Positions 1-8,492 of a stretch of DNA of 64,000 nt are shown piece by piece (positions within the stretch are counted from its first letter, which is position 1; the number at the start of each line of letters is the position of its first letter). The DNA comes from Acidobacteriota bacterium (GTDB lineage Bacteria; Acidobacteriota; Thermoanaerobaculia; Multivoradales; Multivoraceae): assembly GCA_011525365.1 (NCBI GenBank), contig WTGQ01000002.1:3681941-3745940 (forward strand), read 5' to 3'. A program made the position numbers and the translations under genes. A model generated the notes under the pieces. It saw only the letters and a program-made list of their open reading frames with translations. It made no database searches and had not been told where the DNA came from.

Positions 1-1485
1 CGATTCCCAGCGGCCCTGTGACAGGAAGAGACGCGCCTCCAGCAGGCGCGCCTCGACGACCCCAGGCGCGCTCCCCGCCATCAGGCCCTCCCGGCGCAGG
101 TTCTCGATCGTCTCGGCGACTCCCACAAAGCGTCCGGTCCGAATCCGGATCTCCGCCAGTTTCCCGTGCGCAGCGGCTCTCCCGGCGGGTCCGTCGCAAC
201 GCCGGAACAGGCCCACCGCGATACACGCAGCCCGTTCGGCGCCATCGAAGTCGTTCACCGCCAATCGAACCGTCGCCAACTCGTTGTACAACAGGGCACG
301 TTCGTACACGGGAAGCCGCGCCCTGAGGTGCCTGAGACCGGTCGCCAGCAACTGCTCCGCCTGACTGAACCGACCGTTCGCCACGGCGAGCCGAGCCCTC
401 GCAGCAAGTTCCATCCAGTGTTGCGGGTCGCTCCAGCGTTCCGGCTTCCTGACCGCGGGTTCCAGCAGTCCGGCCATTGCGTCAAGCTCGCCTAGTTCCC
501 ACTTCGCCAGGGCGCACAGGACTCGACCATGCGCCGCCTCGGCGCCGACCGCGACGTCGAGCACCCTCTCCGACCAGCGTCCGATCTGATCCGAACGTCC
601 CGCGACCGCATGGATTCCGATCGCCAGCTCGCACTGTTCGAGTGCGCGACGGCCCGAGAGCGCCCGGTTCTCCAGTGTGCTCAGCGTACGACGCGCGGCG
701 GCGGTCCGGCCCAACCGAAGCTGAGCCCGGAGGCGGACCAGGACGTCGTCCGTTCTTCTCCTGTCCTTCACCCGCTTCAGCACGGCTTCGAGGCGCCCTT
801 CTTCAAGGAGGAGGCGCGCCTGCGCCGACCGGTCGTCCGCCGTCTCCGGCGGCGGAGAGTCGGAGTCGGCGTCCCTGACGCGTCGCCAGTACGACTGCGC
901 AGCCACGCCGCCCGCGGCGATCTTCCGGCGTTCGTCGCCGTCCCTCGCCGCCAGCATCCGCCGCCACCGGGATTGCCCGGCGACCGCCACCCTCTCGCCG
1001 TCCCGACTCTCCAGGACGGCGAACAGGGAGGAGCGCGCGGCCTCGAACCTGTGACCCCACAGGAAGGGCGCCCGAGACAAAATGTCGGTAACCATCCGGT
1101 TTCCGGACACCGGTAGCAGTTCGTCGCGCCAGGTCTCGAACAGGGGCCGGAGCACCGCCCGCACAGCGCTGCGGCCCGGCGCGCCCTCGCTTCCGAACAC
1201 GAGCACGACAAGCTGCCTCAACAGGACCTGCGGTAGCCGGTCGTCGCGCGCGGGCTGCACCAGCGCCGGAGGAATCCGGAGAACGCCGTCCGCATCGACG
1301 CGAAGCTCCTCCCAAGCCTCGAGCCGCCACCCGGCCGCCCGCACATGAGCCAGCAGGGCCGCGCCCTGAAGCAGAAACGCCGCACGGTCGCGATCGGTCG
1401 CGACGATCTCGTTCAGATCGGTTGCCCCGACGCCCTTGGCAACCGGCTGAAGCGCCTGGTGACGGATGCGAAGGATGCGAGTCAT
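1..1485 (-). CDS. TPR-like helical protein, C-terminus beyond window edge
   Basis: This frame is absent from the ORF track because it has no stop inside the window. Reading the minus strand from the ATG at 1485 gives 495 uninterrupted codons to base 1. The product begins MTRILRIRHQALQ and is Ala/Leu/Arg-rich and helical. From about residue 215 it shows TPR-like A/L/G patterns such as ARLLLEEGRLEAVLKR and AQLRLGRTAAARRTL. The ATG overlaps the aroA stop as ATGA, so it should be translationally coupled to the operon. The plus-strand ORFs across 18-1348 look like its antisense shadows. I do not recognise the family; large multidomain regulators with TPR-like regions are one possibility, but the effector domain, if any, lies outside the window. 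That it is coding is fairly sure, its role is not. Confidence 0.72.
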   Translation of the reverse strand, partial: MTRILRIRHQALQPVAKGVGATDLNEIVATDRDRAAFLLQGAALLAHVRAAGWRLEAWEELRVDADGVLRIPPALVQPARDDRLPQVLLRQLVVLVFGSEGAPGRSAVRAVLRPLFETWRDELLPVSGNRMVTDILSRAPFLWGHRFEAARSSLFAVLESRDGERVAVAGQSRWRRMLAARDGDERRKIAAGGVAAQSYWRRVRDADSDSPPPETADDRSAQARLLLEEGRLEAVLKRVKDRRRTDDVLVRLRAQLRLGRTAAARRTLSTLENRALSGRRALEQCELAIGIHAVAGRSDQIGRWSERVLDVAVGAEAAHGRVLCALAKWELGELDAMAGLLEPAVRKPERWSDPQHWMELAARARLAVANGRFSQAEQLLATGLRHLRARLPVYERALLYNELATVRLAVNDFDGAERAACIAVGLFRRCDGPAGRAAAHGKLAEIRIRTGRFVGVAETIENLRREGLMAGSAPGVVEARLLEARLFLSQGRWES

Positions 1486-2807
1486 CGTCGGATCCCCGAA
1501 AGATCCCGCCAGAAGCCCGGGTAGGACTTGCCGACGACCTCCGGATGCCGAATCGAGAGCCCTCCCCGGCGCAATCCCACCAGAGCCATGCTCATCGCGA
1601 TGCGGTGGTCGTCGTAGGTGTCGATCGGGATGCGCGGCGCGCCGGGCGGGGCTACGAGGCCGGGATCGCCGTCGATCCGCAGGCCGTCCGCCAGCTCGTC
1701 GACGGCCACGCCGGCGCGCCGCAACCCGGTGGCCACCGCGGCCAGACGGTCGCTCTCCTTGATCCTCAGGTGCGCCACGTTGCGAATCCGGGTCGTGCCT
1801 TCGGCGAAGGCCGCCACGGCGGCGAGCGTCGGCACCTGGTCGGGCATCGCCGAGAGGTCGCAGTCGACCGCGGTCAGGGTGCCGTCGGCCTCCACCCGAA
1901 TCTCCTCCTCCGTCGCCTGCACCGTGGCGCCCATGCGCTCGATCAGCCCCAGGAAGGCGCGGTCGCCCTGGCTCGCCACAGGTGAGAGACCGCGCAGGCG
2001 GACCGAGCCGCCGCAGATCGCGGCTGCCGCCGCGGGATAGGCCGCGGCCGAATCGTCGCCCGCGACGCGATAGCGACCGTTTGCCAGTTGGGGCCCGCGC
2101 GGTTCCACGCGGAACTCGCGGGCTTCGCCGTCCCGACGCACCTCTACCGGCGCGCCGAAGTCGGCCATGACTTCGAGAGTTGTGTCCACATACGGACTAG
2201 AGACGAGAACGGGCACCAGGACTTCGATCGGGCCCTCGGCATTGAGCGCCGCCATCAGCAGCGCGGACACGTACTGGCTCGATTCGCCGGCGTCGATCTC
2301 GACCCGGCCGCCAGCCAGCCTTCCGCCGCGAACTCGAACCGGGGCGCAGCCCGGCCGGCCGAGCTCGTCGATCTCGGCGCCGAGCCGTCGCAGGGCCGCG
2401 ACCAGAGGGCCGATCGGCCGTTCGCGCAGCCGGGTGGAGCCGTCGAGAATCCACTCGCCCGGGGTCACCGCACAGCTCGCGACCAGCAACCGCAGCAGCG
2501 TCCCCGCGCTCCGGCAATCGAGCCGCACCGCGTCTTCACTGCCGTCCTTCAGCGGCGGTTCCACCCGCAGTCCCGAGCCCGAAACGGAATGGAGTCGCCA
2601 GCCCATCGCGTCGAGCACGACCCGGAAGGCCGCGATGTCGTCGGCCTCCAGCAGGTTCTCGATCGTCGCGGGCTGCCGCCCGATCAGCGCCAGGTTCAGG
2701 GCGCGGTGCGAGATGCTCTTCGAACCGGGCGGCTCGACCACGCCCGAGACCCGCGCGGCACGGCGGACCGGGTACGGGTCGGGAAGAGGATCCGTCAGCC
2801 CAGCCAC
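1482..2807 (-). CDS. aroA: 3-phosphoshikimate 1-carboxyvinyltransferase (EPSP synthase)
   Basis: This is the sixth step of the shikimate pathway: it transfers enolpyruvate from PEP to shikimate-3-phosphate in the cytoplasm. The 441-aa product has the family length and signatures: the N-terminal PPGSKSISHRAL substrate loop at about residue 27, a DCRSAGTLLRLL segment, the KESDRLAA motif at about residue 340 and DTYDDHRIAM near residue 390. Its 5' end overlaps the lpxH-like gene by 13 bp and its stop overlaps the next gene as ATGA, so it sits in a five-gene minus-strand operon with plsC, mrp and lpxH. Nothing looks truncated. Confidence 0.96.
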   Translation of the reverse strand: MAGLTDPLPDPYPVRRAARVSGVVEPPGSKSISHRALNLALIGRQPATIENLLEADDIAAFRVVLDAMGWRLHSVSGSGLRVEPPLKDGSEDAVRLDCRSAGTLLRLLVASCAVTPGEWILDGSTRLRERPIGPLVAALRRLGAEIDELGRPGCAPVRVRGGRLAGGRVEIDAGESSQYVSALLMAALNAEGPIEVLVPVLVSSPYVDTTLEVMADFGAPVEVRRDGEAREFRVEPRGPQLANGRYRVAGDDSAAAYPAAAAAICGGSVRLRGLSPVASQGDRAFLGLIERMGATVQATEEEIRVEADGTLTAVDCDLSAMPDQVPTLAAVAAFAEGTTRIRNVAHLRIKESDRLAAVATGLRRAGVAVDELADGLRIDGDPGLVAPPGAPRIPIDTYDDHRIAMSMALVGLRRGGLSIRHPEVVGKSYPGFWRDLSGIRR

Positions 2808-3472
2808 AGCAACTTCCGATCGTGAAACCAGGCGTCCGCGATCCGGACCTCGCCGTCACCGACGGTCCAGCGGCGGGCCGCGTGGAAGTGACCGAGCAGC
2901 AGCACGTCGTTTCCTTCGGCCAGCCGGCGCGCCGCATAGCGCCGAATCACCGAGCCCGGAATCCGGGCCTTGTGCTCGCGGTTCGTCCGCGCCAGACCAC
3001 GCTCCGTGGAAGCGACGAGACGGCGGCCGACCGCTCGCGGCAGGCGGAACGTCAACCACCGGCTCACTGCGTTCTTGGACAGGCGCCGCCAGCAGAGGTA
3101 GCGCCAGTCGCGCGGATTCAGTCCGTCGCCGTGAACTGCGAGGTACTTCACGCCTTCGGCGTCGAAGCTGACTTCCCGGCCGCAGTCGTCGAAGAGGTCG
3201 CCGTAGGCGCCGTCAGCCAGGAAGAAATCGCGGTTCCCCTCCACGTAGGAGACCCGGATCCCCCGCCGCCTGAGGCCGCGGATCGCGGCTGCGAGCCGCC
3301 GTATCTCGGGCGTTTCGAAGCGCCGTGATCCGATCCAGAGATGGAACAGGTCGCCGAGGAACAACACCCGGACACAGCGCCCGGGGTCGAGCGCGCCGAG
3401 CTGTTCGGCCAGATCCTCCCCGCTACCCCCGGGGCCACCCAGGTGGGCATCGGCGATCACGGCGACAGGCAT
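2795..3472 (-). CDS. lpxH: LpxH-like UDP-2,3-diacylglucosamine diphosphatase (metallophosphoesterase)
   Basis: This is a calcineurin-type phosphoesterase of 225 aa. The metal-site motifs appear in order: ADAHLGG, GDLFHLWIG, GNRDFF, HGDGLN and GHFHAAR. The GNRDFF block and the overall length fit the LpxH group, which hydrolyses UDP-2,3-diacylglucosamine to lipid X at the inner face of the inner membrane during lipid A synthesis. The neighbouring acyltransferase gene (plsC) fits an envelope-lipid role. Translation starts at the ATG at 3472, 18 bp after the mrp stop, and the end overlaps aroA. The family also contains other phosphoesterases, so the exact substrate is inferred. Confidence 0.82.
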   Translation of the reverse strand: MPVAVIADAHLGGPGGSGEDLAEQLGALDPGRCVRVLFLGDLFHLWIGSRRFETPEIRRLAAAIRGLRRRGIRVSYVEGNRDFFLADGAYGDLFDDCGREVSFDAEGVKYLAVHGDGLNPRDWRYLCWRRLSKNAVSRWLTFRLPRAVGRRLVASTERGLARTNREHKARIPGSVIRRYAARRLAEGNDVLLLGHFHAARRWTVGDGEVRIADAWFHDRKLLWLG

Positions 3473-3490
3473 GAGTTCGAAAGAGGTTCC

Positions 3491-4564
3491 CTAGACGATC
3501 GTCAGAGTCGGCCGTTCCGAGGCCACCTCCAGCAGCCGCCGCTCGATCGCCGTCACGATGCCGCGGAAGATCGCCGCGTGGGGGCCGCCGGCGTCGGAGA
3601 CCACGATCGGCAACCCGTCGTCGCTGCCCCGGACCAGGGCGCCGTCCAGCGGAATCGCCCCAAGGACCTCGCAGCCAAGCAACTCGGCGGTCCGCTCGAC
3701 GCCGCCGCGTTTGAAGACGTCGGTCGTCTCGCCGCAGTGGGGGCACACGAAGGTCGACATGTTCTCGACCATCCCGAGCACCGGCACCTCGACCTTGCGG
3801 AACATGGCGAGCCCCTTGCGGGCGTCGATGAGCGCCACGTCCTGCGGCGTCGAGACGATGACGGCGCCGGAAAGGGGCAGCTTCTGCGAGAGCGTCAGCG
3901 CCGCGTCCCCGGTGCCGGGCGGCAGGTCGAGCAGCAGGTAGTCGAGCCGGCCCCAGTCCACGTCGCCGAGCAACTGGCCCAGCGCCTTCATCACCATGGG
4001 ACCGCGCCAGATCACGGGCGTGTCCGGATCGAGAAGAAACCCGAGCGACATGACACGCACGCCGTGGCGCTCGAAGGGCTGGATCTTCCCGTTCACGATC
4101 TCCGGCCGGCGGTTGATGCCGAACATCAGGGGGATGGACGGACCGTAGATGTCCGCGTCGAGCAGCCCGACCTTCAGGCCCAGGGCCGCCATCGCGGCGC
4201 TCAGGTTGGTTGCCACGGTCGACTTGCCCACACCTCCCTTGCCGCTGGCCACCGCGACCACGTGGGACACCCCCGGCAGCAGCGAGGGGTCACGCGCCGT
4301 GGCCGGCGCCGGCGCGGTCGCCACCTCGAGCGAGACCTGTACGTCGGACACGCCGTCGAGGTTCCCCACGGCATCGACGATGCGCCGTCTGATCTCCGTG
4401 GCGGCCTCCGGGTCCCGCGTCGGCACCCGCAGATCCACGACCACGTTGCCGCCGGTGACTCCGACCCGCTGCACGAAACCGAACGACACGATGTCGCGTT
4501 TCATCCCCGGGAAGGTCACGGTGCGGAGGCACTCGCGTACTCTGCTCTCGATCGCTTCAGCCAT
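3491..4564 (-). CDS. apbC: Mrp/ApbC-type iron-sulfur carrier P-loop ATPase
   Basis: This scaffold/carrier ATPase transfers Fe-S clusters to apoproteins in the cytoplasm. The N-terminal ~90 residues are a MIP18/DUF59-like domain (MAEAIESRVREC onward). The Mrp ATPase follows, with the deviant Walker A GKGGVGKST, DADIYGPSIP, the DLPPGTGDAALT segment and the C-terminal cysteine pair CPHC that bridges the cluster in this family. The track starts 21 codons upstream, but MAEAIESRV at 4564 is the usual family start and leaves only an 8-bp overlap with plsC. The length of 357 aa is typical. Confidence 0.93.
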   Translation of the reverse strand: MAEAIESRVRECLRTVTFPGMKRDIVSFGFVQRVGVTGGNVVVDLRVPTRDPEAATEIRRRIVDAVGNLDGVSDVQVSLEVATAPAPATARDPSLLPGVSHVVAVASGKGGVGKSTVATNLSAAMAALGLKVGLLDADIYGPSIPLMFGINRRPEIVNGKIQPFERHGVRVMSLGFLLDPDTPVIWRGPMVMKALGQLLGDVDWGRLDYLLLDLPPGTGDAALTLSQKLPLSGAVIVSTPQDVALIDARKGLAMFRKVEVPVLGMVENMSTFVCPHCGETTDVFKRGGVERTAELLGCEVLGAIPLDGALVRGSDDGLPIVVSDAGGPHAAIFRGIVTAIERRLLEVASERPTLTIV

Positions 4565-5312
4565 CCGTGTCTCCCGTGTCCGAGGCGGTCCGGAGGCCCG
4601 CCAACCGGCCCACCCGCCGCTCGACATCGAGCATGAACGACCGCCGGCCCCGCACCCCGGCGGCGGCCGGGTCGACGACCTCGCCGAAGGTCAGCTCGAC
4701 GACCTGCGGCCGCACCGCCAGCGCGCCCTTCCGCCGGATGCGGCCCGTGCCGCGAATGCCCACCGGCGCCACCAGCGCTCGCCCCTTCAACGCGAGCAGG
4801 AACCCGCCCCGCTGAAACGGCCTCATCCGCGGGCCGGAGCTGCGCGTCTCCTCGGGGAACACGACCAGGGACACGCCGGACGCCAGCAACCCCGTGGCGG
4901 CGGCGAACGTCTCGCCTGCACGACTCCGATCCTCCCGGTCCACCGGGACGAAACCGGCCGCCTTGAGCCCCCAGCCGAAGAACGGCAGGCGGAACAGGCT
5001 GCGCTTGGTCAGGAAGCGCACCGGCAGGTCCAGGATCGCCAGCAGCGCCGCGATGTCGTAGAGGCTCCGGTGGTTCGCCATGTAGACGACCGGCCGGTCG
5101 CCGATGGCTTCCCGCCACGCATCGTGGCTGCCCCCGGCGTAGTTGAGCTCGAGCCGAACACCGCTCGACCGGAGCAGCCCCCGAGCCCAGAGACGAGCCT
5201 GGACTCCGGCCCAGTCACGGCCCGGGAACCAGGAGGCGACGGCCGCGGCGACACCCATCACGGCGCTGCCCAGAAACAGGTAGACGTTCCCGGTCAGCGT
5301 GGCCAGCGCCAC
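4557..5312 (-). CDS. plsC: 1-acyl-sn-glycerol-3-phosphate acyltransferase (PlsC family)
   Basis: This membrane-bound acyltransferase makes phosphatidic acid. It has an N-terminal hydrophobic segment (LTGNVYLFLGSAVMGVAAAV), the catalytic NHRSLYD (NHx4D) box, a basic TKRSLFRLPFFGW region and motif III as FPEETRS, where most homologues have FPEGTRS. The track ORF begins at 5510 inside the region upstream of and overlapping divergent mlaE, and its first ~65 residues are not family-like. I prefer the GTG at 5312 just before the membrane segment; a GGAGGA lies about 19 bp upstream, so a somewhat earlier non-ATG start is possible. It is the first gene of the plsC-mrp-lpxH-aroA operon. Confidence 0.85.
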   Translation of the reverse strand: MALATLTGNVYLFLGSAVMGVAAAVASWFPGRDWAGVQARLWARGLLRSSGVRLELNYAGGSHDAWREAIGDRPVVYMANHRSLYDIAALLAILDLPVRFLTKRSLFRLPFFGWGLKAAGFVPVDREDRSRAGETFAAATGLLASGVSLVVFPEETRSSGPRMRPFQRGGFLLALKGRALVAPVGIRGTGRIRRKGALAVRPQVVELTFGEVVDPAAAGVRGRRSFMLDVERRVGRLAGLRTASDTGDTDG

Positions 5313-5492
5313 CGACCATCCACCCGATCCTCCGCCCGGAGCTTTCGCCGTAGACTCGTTGCGCTGAGTCGTGGGGCGCAGGTTCGTGGGGTTCCGGATC
5401 GACAAGATTCTGCTCGGTGCCGTGAGTTGGCAGAAGCTACACCAAGCATCCACCACGAGGGGCGACTCCAACACACCCTTCTCCATGGGCAG

Positions 5493-6272
5493 ATGCAACA
5501 GGCTGAACACAGGATTCTGATCGATTTCAAGGCCCCTTTGCGAGAGGTCGGCGCCATCTGGTTACTGACTGTGCGCGGAATTGCCGCCCTCGTCAGCCCC
5601 CCCTACGAGTTCCGGTCATGGCTCGGTCAGATGGGACACCTCGGCGTCAGTTCGCTCGGCGTCGCGTCGGTGACCACTCTGTTCACCGGCATGGTGCTGG
5701 CTCTTCAGACCGCGTACAGCCTGCCTGAACTCGGGGTCAAGTACTACATAGGCAGCGTGGTTTCCAAGTCCCTGACCCGGGAACTGGGACCCGTGCTCGT
5801 GGCCCTCATCGTCGGCGGCCGGATAGGGTCCGGAATGACCGCGGAGCTCGGCACGATGAAGGTCACGGAGCAGGTCGACGCCATGCGCTCGATGGCCGCG
5901 GATCCCATAAAGAAGCTGGTCGTTCCGAAGCTGGCGGCCACTCTGATCATGTTGCCCGTGCTCACCGTCCTCGGCGACTTGCTGGGCATTCTCGGCGGCC
6001 TGTTCGTCGCTGTGAATCAGTTGAACCTCTCCGTCGGTCTGTACGTCAACGACGTCCTGCAGACCCTCACCATGGAGGACGTCTTCAACGGCCTCGGAAA
6101 GTCGGTCTTCTTCGCCTGCTTCATTGCGATCATCGGCTGCCACAATGGCCTGACGGCGAGCGGCGGCGCCGAAGGCGTCGGGCGTGCCACCACTCGCACA
6201 GTCGTCTGGGCTTCCATCATGGTTCTGGTATCTGATTTCTTTCTGACCAAGTTGTTCCATGTCCTCGTCTGA
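5493..6272 (+). CDS. mlaE: MlaE-family ABC transporter permease
   Basis: This is the permease of an MCE/Mla-type lipid transporter that moves phospholipids between the membranes of diderms. From ATG 5493 it is 259 aa with about five hydrophobic segments and the MlaE signature region TRELGPVLVALIVGGRIGSGM followed by AELGTMKVTEQVDAM, which contacts the ATPase. The track fuses it to 448 antisense codons upstream (4149 start); the family start is MQQAEHRIL. Its 3' end overlaps mlaF by 14 bp. It is transcribed divergently from plsC. Confidence 0.93.
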   Translation: MQQAEHRILIDFKAPLREVGAIWLLTVRGIAALVSPPYEFRSWLGQMGHLGVSSLGVASVTTLFTGMVLALQTAYSLPELGVKYYIGSVVSKSLTRELGPVLVALIVGGRIGSGMTAELGTMKVTEQVDAMRSMAADPIKKLVVPKLAATLIMLPVLTVLGDLLGILGGLFVAVNQLNLSVGLYVNDVLQTLTMEDVFNGLGKSVFFACFIAIIGCHNGLTASGGAEGVGRATTRTVVWASIMVLVSDFFLTKLFHVLV

Positions 6273-7062
6273 GCCCGCCGACAGCCGAAAGGCAGTGCGA
6301 GAACCGCTCTACGTCGTGCGCGGACTCTGCCGGCGCTTCGGCGAACGAGCCGTACTCGACGACCTGAGCTTCGAAGTTCTGCGCGGGGAGTGCCTGGTCG
6401 TGCTGGGGCGTTCCGGCTCGGGCAAGAGCCTCACGCTGCGCCAACTCAACGGACTCGACCCGGCCGAGGGAGGCGAAGTGCTGTTCGAGGGCACGGACCT
6501 CGTCCAACTGACGGAGCGCGAGTTGTACACGGTGCGCCGGCGGATCGCGATGCTGTTTCAGTCAGGCGCCCTGTTCGACTCCTTCGACGTGCTGGAGAAC
6601 GTCGCCTTTCCCATTCGCGAGCACGAGCGCGTGAGCGAGGAGGAGGTTCGCGAGCGGGTGGCCGCGGCACTCGCATGGGTCGGACTGTCCGGGATCGAGG
6701 ATCGGATGCCCGCGGCTCTTTCCGGCGGCATGAAGAAACGGGTTGCGCTTGCCCGCTCGCTGGTCCTGGAGCCCGAGGTCGTCCTGTTCGACGAGCCCAC
6801 CGCCGGGCTCGACCCGGTCACGGCGGCGACCATTTCCAGTTTGATCAGGAGCACCAGGGACGAGTTCGGAACGACTTCGGTCGTGGTGACGCACGACATT
6901 CGCCTGGCCCGCCACGTCGGCGACCGCCTCGCACTGCTCCACGACGGGCGATTCCGGTTCCTGGGCTGCTGGGAGGAAGCAGAACAAAGCACCGACCCCG
7001 CGCTCCGGGCATTCCTCGAAGGTCGGTTCCGCTCCGCACAGGAGGACATCGATGCAGCGTGA
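6259..7062 (+). CDS. mlaF: MlaF-family ABC transporter ATP-binding protein
   Basis: This cytoplasmic ATPase energises the MCE lipid transporter. It has Walker A GRSGSGKS, a Q-loop in MLFQSGALFDS, the signature LSGGMKKRVALARSL, Walker B VVLFDEPTAGLDP and the H-loop VVVTHD. The LSGGM-K-R variant is characteristic of the MlaF/Mkl group. The protein is 267 aa. The start lies within the last codons of mlaE and the end overlaps mlaD by 11 bp, so the three subunits are probably made together. Confidence 0.94.
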   Translation: MSSSEPADSRKAVREPLYVVRGLCRRFGERAVLDDLSFEVLRGECLVVLGRSGSGKSLTLRQLNGLDPAEGGEVLFEGTDLVQLTERELYTVRRRIAMLFQSGALFDSFDVLENVAFPIREHERVSEEEVRERVAAALAWVGLSGIEDRMPAALSGGMKKRVALARSLVLEPEVVLFDEPTAGLDPVTAATISSLIRSTRDEFGTTSVVVTHDIRLARHVGDRLALLHDGRFRFLGCWEEAEQSTDPALRAFLEGRFRSAQEDIDAA

Positions 7063-8212
7063 CTCGAACACAATCAGGGTGGGTCTGACCGTGCTCGCGG
7101 CCCTCGTCGCGCTGGCGGCTTTCATCTTCGCGATCGGCGAGCAGAGCGCCCTGTTCACGCCCACGAACAGCTACCGGACCATGTTCCCGAACGCCGCGGG
7201 GCTGGTCGAGGGAAACCCGGTTCAACTGAACGGCGTGACCGTCGGCAAGGTCGACCGCATCCTGCTCAGCGAAGACCCCGACAGCGAACTGCTGGAGGTG
7301 CGGATCAGCGTCGAGCGGCGCTATGCGAACCGGCTGCGGCGAGACTCCCTGGCGCGGCTCAAGACCCTGGGCCTGCTGGGCGACAAGTACGTGGAGATCA
7401 CCTCGGGCTCGCCCGAAGCCGTCCTCCTCAATCCCGGCGAGGAGATCCCGGCAGCCCTGCCGACCGACGTCGACGAACTGATCGCCAGCGGAGCGGACGT
7501 GGTCGACCATGCGGTCGTGACGGCCCGTTCGCTGTCGAACATCCTCGCCCGCATGGAGCGTGGCGAGGGCCTGCTGGGCGAACTGGTCGCCGCCCGCGAA
7601 GACAAGCGGGTCACCGACACGGTGATCCGCACGCTCGAGTCGATCGAGCGTGTGGCCGATCAGGTCGAGGCGGGCGACGGAGTCCTCGGGCGGCTGCTCA
7701 CGGACCGCGAGATGGGCGACCGGATCGCCTCTTCGATCGAGGAACTGGACGAGACCCTGAGGCTCCTAAGGGAAGGCGACGGCCTGGCGCCGGCGCTGCT
7801 GCGCGACGGTGAGCTGAAGGCCCGCTTCGAGACGACCCTGACGGACACGCAGGTTGCCGCCGCGGATCTCCGGGAGATCACTGCCGATTTGCGCGAGGCC
7901 GACGGCCTCCTGCCCCGGCTGCTGAACGACGAGGAACTGAGCGAATCGCTGACCACCGAGGTCGAGCAGCTCCTCAAGCGGCTCAACTCGACGCTCGACC
8001 AGGTCGCGGAAGGAGACGGCACCGCGGCCCGCCTGATCAACGACCCCGCCATCTACGAGGCGCTCGACGACCTCGTGGTCGGCATCAACGAGTCGAGGCT
8101 GCTCCGCTGGCTCGTCCGCAACCGCCAGAAGGCGGGCATCAAGAAGCGGTACCGGGAGACCCAGGACGCGATCGCGGCAGCCGGATCCGAGGATCCCGGG
8201 GAACGACCGTGA
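7052..8212 (+). CDS. mlaD: MlaD-family MCE substrate-binding protein with long repeat-bearing C-terminus
   Basis: This periplasmic lipid-binding subunit is anchored in the inner membrane. Residues 8-28 are a transmembrane anchor and about 38-115 an MCE domain (NAAGLVEGNPVQLNGVTVGKV). The rest (to 386) is helical with a recurring G/A-D-G-x-L-x-x-L-L-x-D motif: GDGVLGRLLTDRE, GDGLAPALLRDGE, ADGLLPRLLNDEE, GDGTAARLINDP. E. coli MlaD is about 180 aa, so this is a long form that could build a helical barrel or bridge across the periplasm, as in PqiB/LetB-like MCE proteins (inference). The stop overlaps the next GTG as GTGA. Confidence 0.9.
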   Translation: MQRDSNTIRVGLTVLAALVALAAFIFAIGEQSALFTPTNSYRTMFPNAAGLVEGNPVQLNGVTVGKVDRILLSEDPDSELLEVRISVERRYANRLRRDSLARLKTLGLLGDKYVEITSGSPEAVLLNPGEEIPAALPTDVDELIASGADVVDHAVVTARSLSNILARMERGEGLLGELVAAREDKRVTDTVIRTLESIERVADQVEAGDGVLGRLLTDREMGDRIASSIEELDETLRLLREGDGLAPALLRDGELKARFETTLTDTQVAAADLREITADLREADGLLPRLLNDEELSESLTTEVEQLLKRLNSTLDQVAEGDGTAARLINDPAIYEALDDLVVGINESRLLRWLVRNRQKAGIKKRYRETQDAIAAAGSEDPGERP

Positions 8213-8490
8213 TCGCCTGCTCCCGTTGCGGCCGGGAACGGGAGGCGCTCGCCGCGCCGCCGGTGCCCGGCGCCACCGGCGAGGAGATCGCCGAACGCGT
8301 CTGCGCCGGGTGCTGGGAAGAGTGGGCGGCGATGGAGATCAAGGTGATCAACGAACTGCGCCTGAACTTCATGGATCCGGCGGCGCAGGCGACCCTCACG
8401 AACCACATGAGGGACTTCCTCTTCCCTGGCGACGACTCCAGCGTCCAGCCGGGGGAACGACTCGATTTCAACTCGATAGGGGAGCCTTGA
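8209..8490 (+). CDS. YggX-like Fe(2+)-trafficking/oxidative damage protection protein, two-CxxC variant
   Basis: This 93-aa soluble protein resembles YggX, which helps protect or repair Fe-S clusters. The family pattern is recognisable: a Cys near the N-terminus, a PPVPGATGEEIAERV segment matching PPYPGELGKRI, then WEEW, INELRLNFMDPAAQ and MRDFLFPG. It differs in having two CxxC pairs, CSRC at residues 4-7 and CAGC near 35, suggesting a zinc or Fe site. The start is a GTG overlapping the mlaD stop (GTGA), so it is coupled to the lipid transporter operon; the link is unexplained. The family call is by motif resemblance only. Confidence 0.75.
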   Translation: MIACSRCGREREALAAPPVPGATGEEIAERVCAGCWEEWAAMEIKVINELRLNFMDPAAQATLTNHMRDFLFPGDDSSVQPGERLDFNSIGEP

Positions 8491-8492
8491 CG

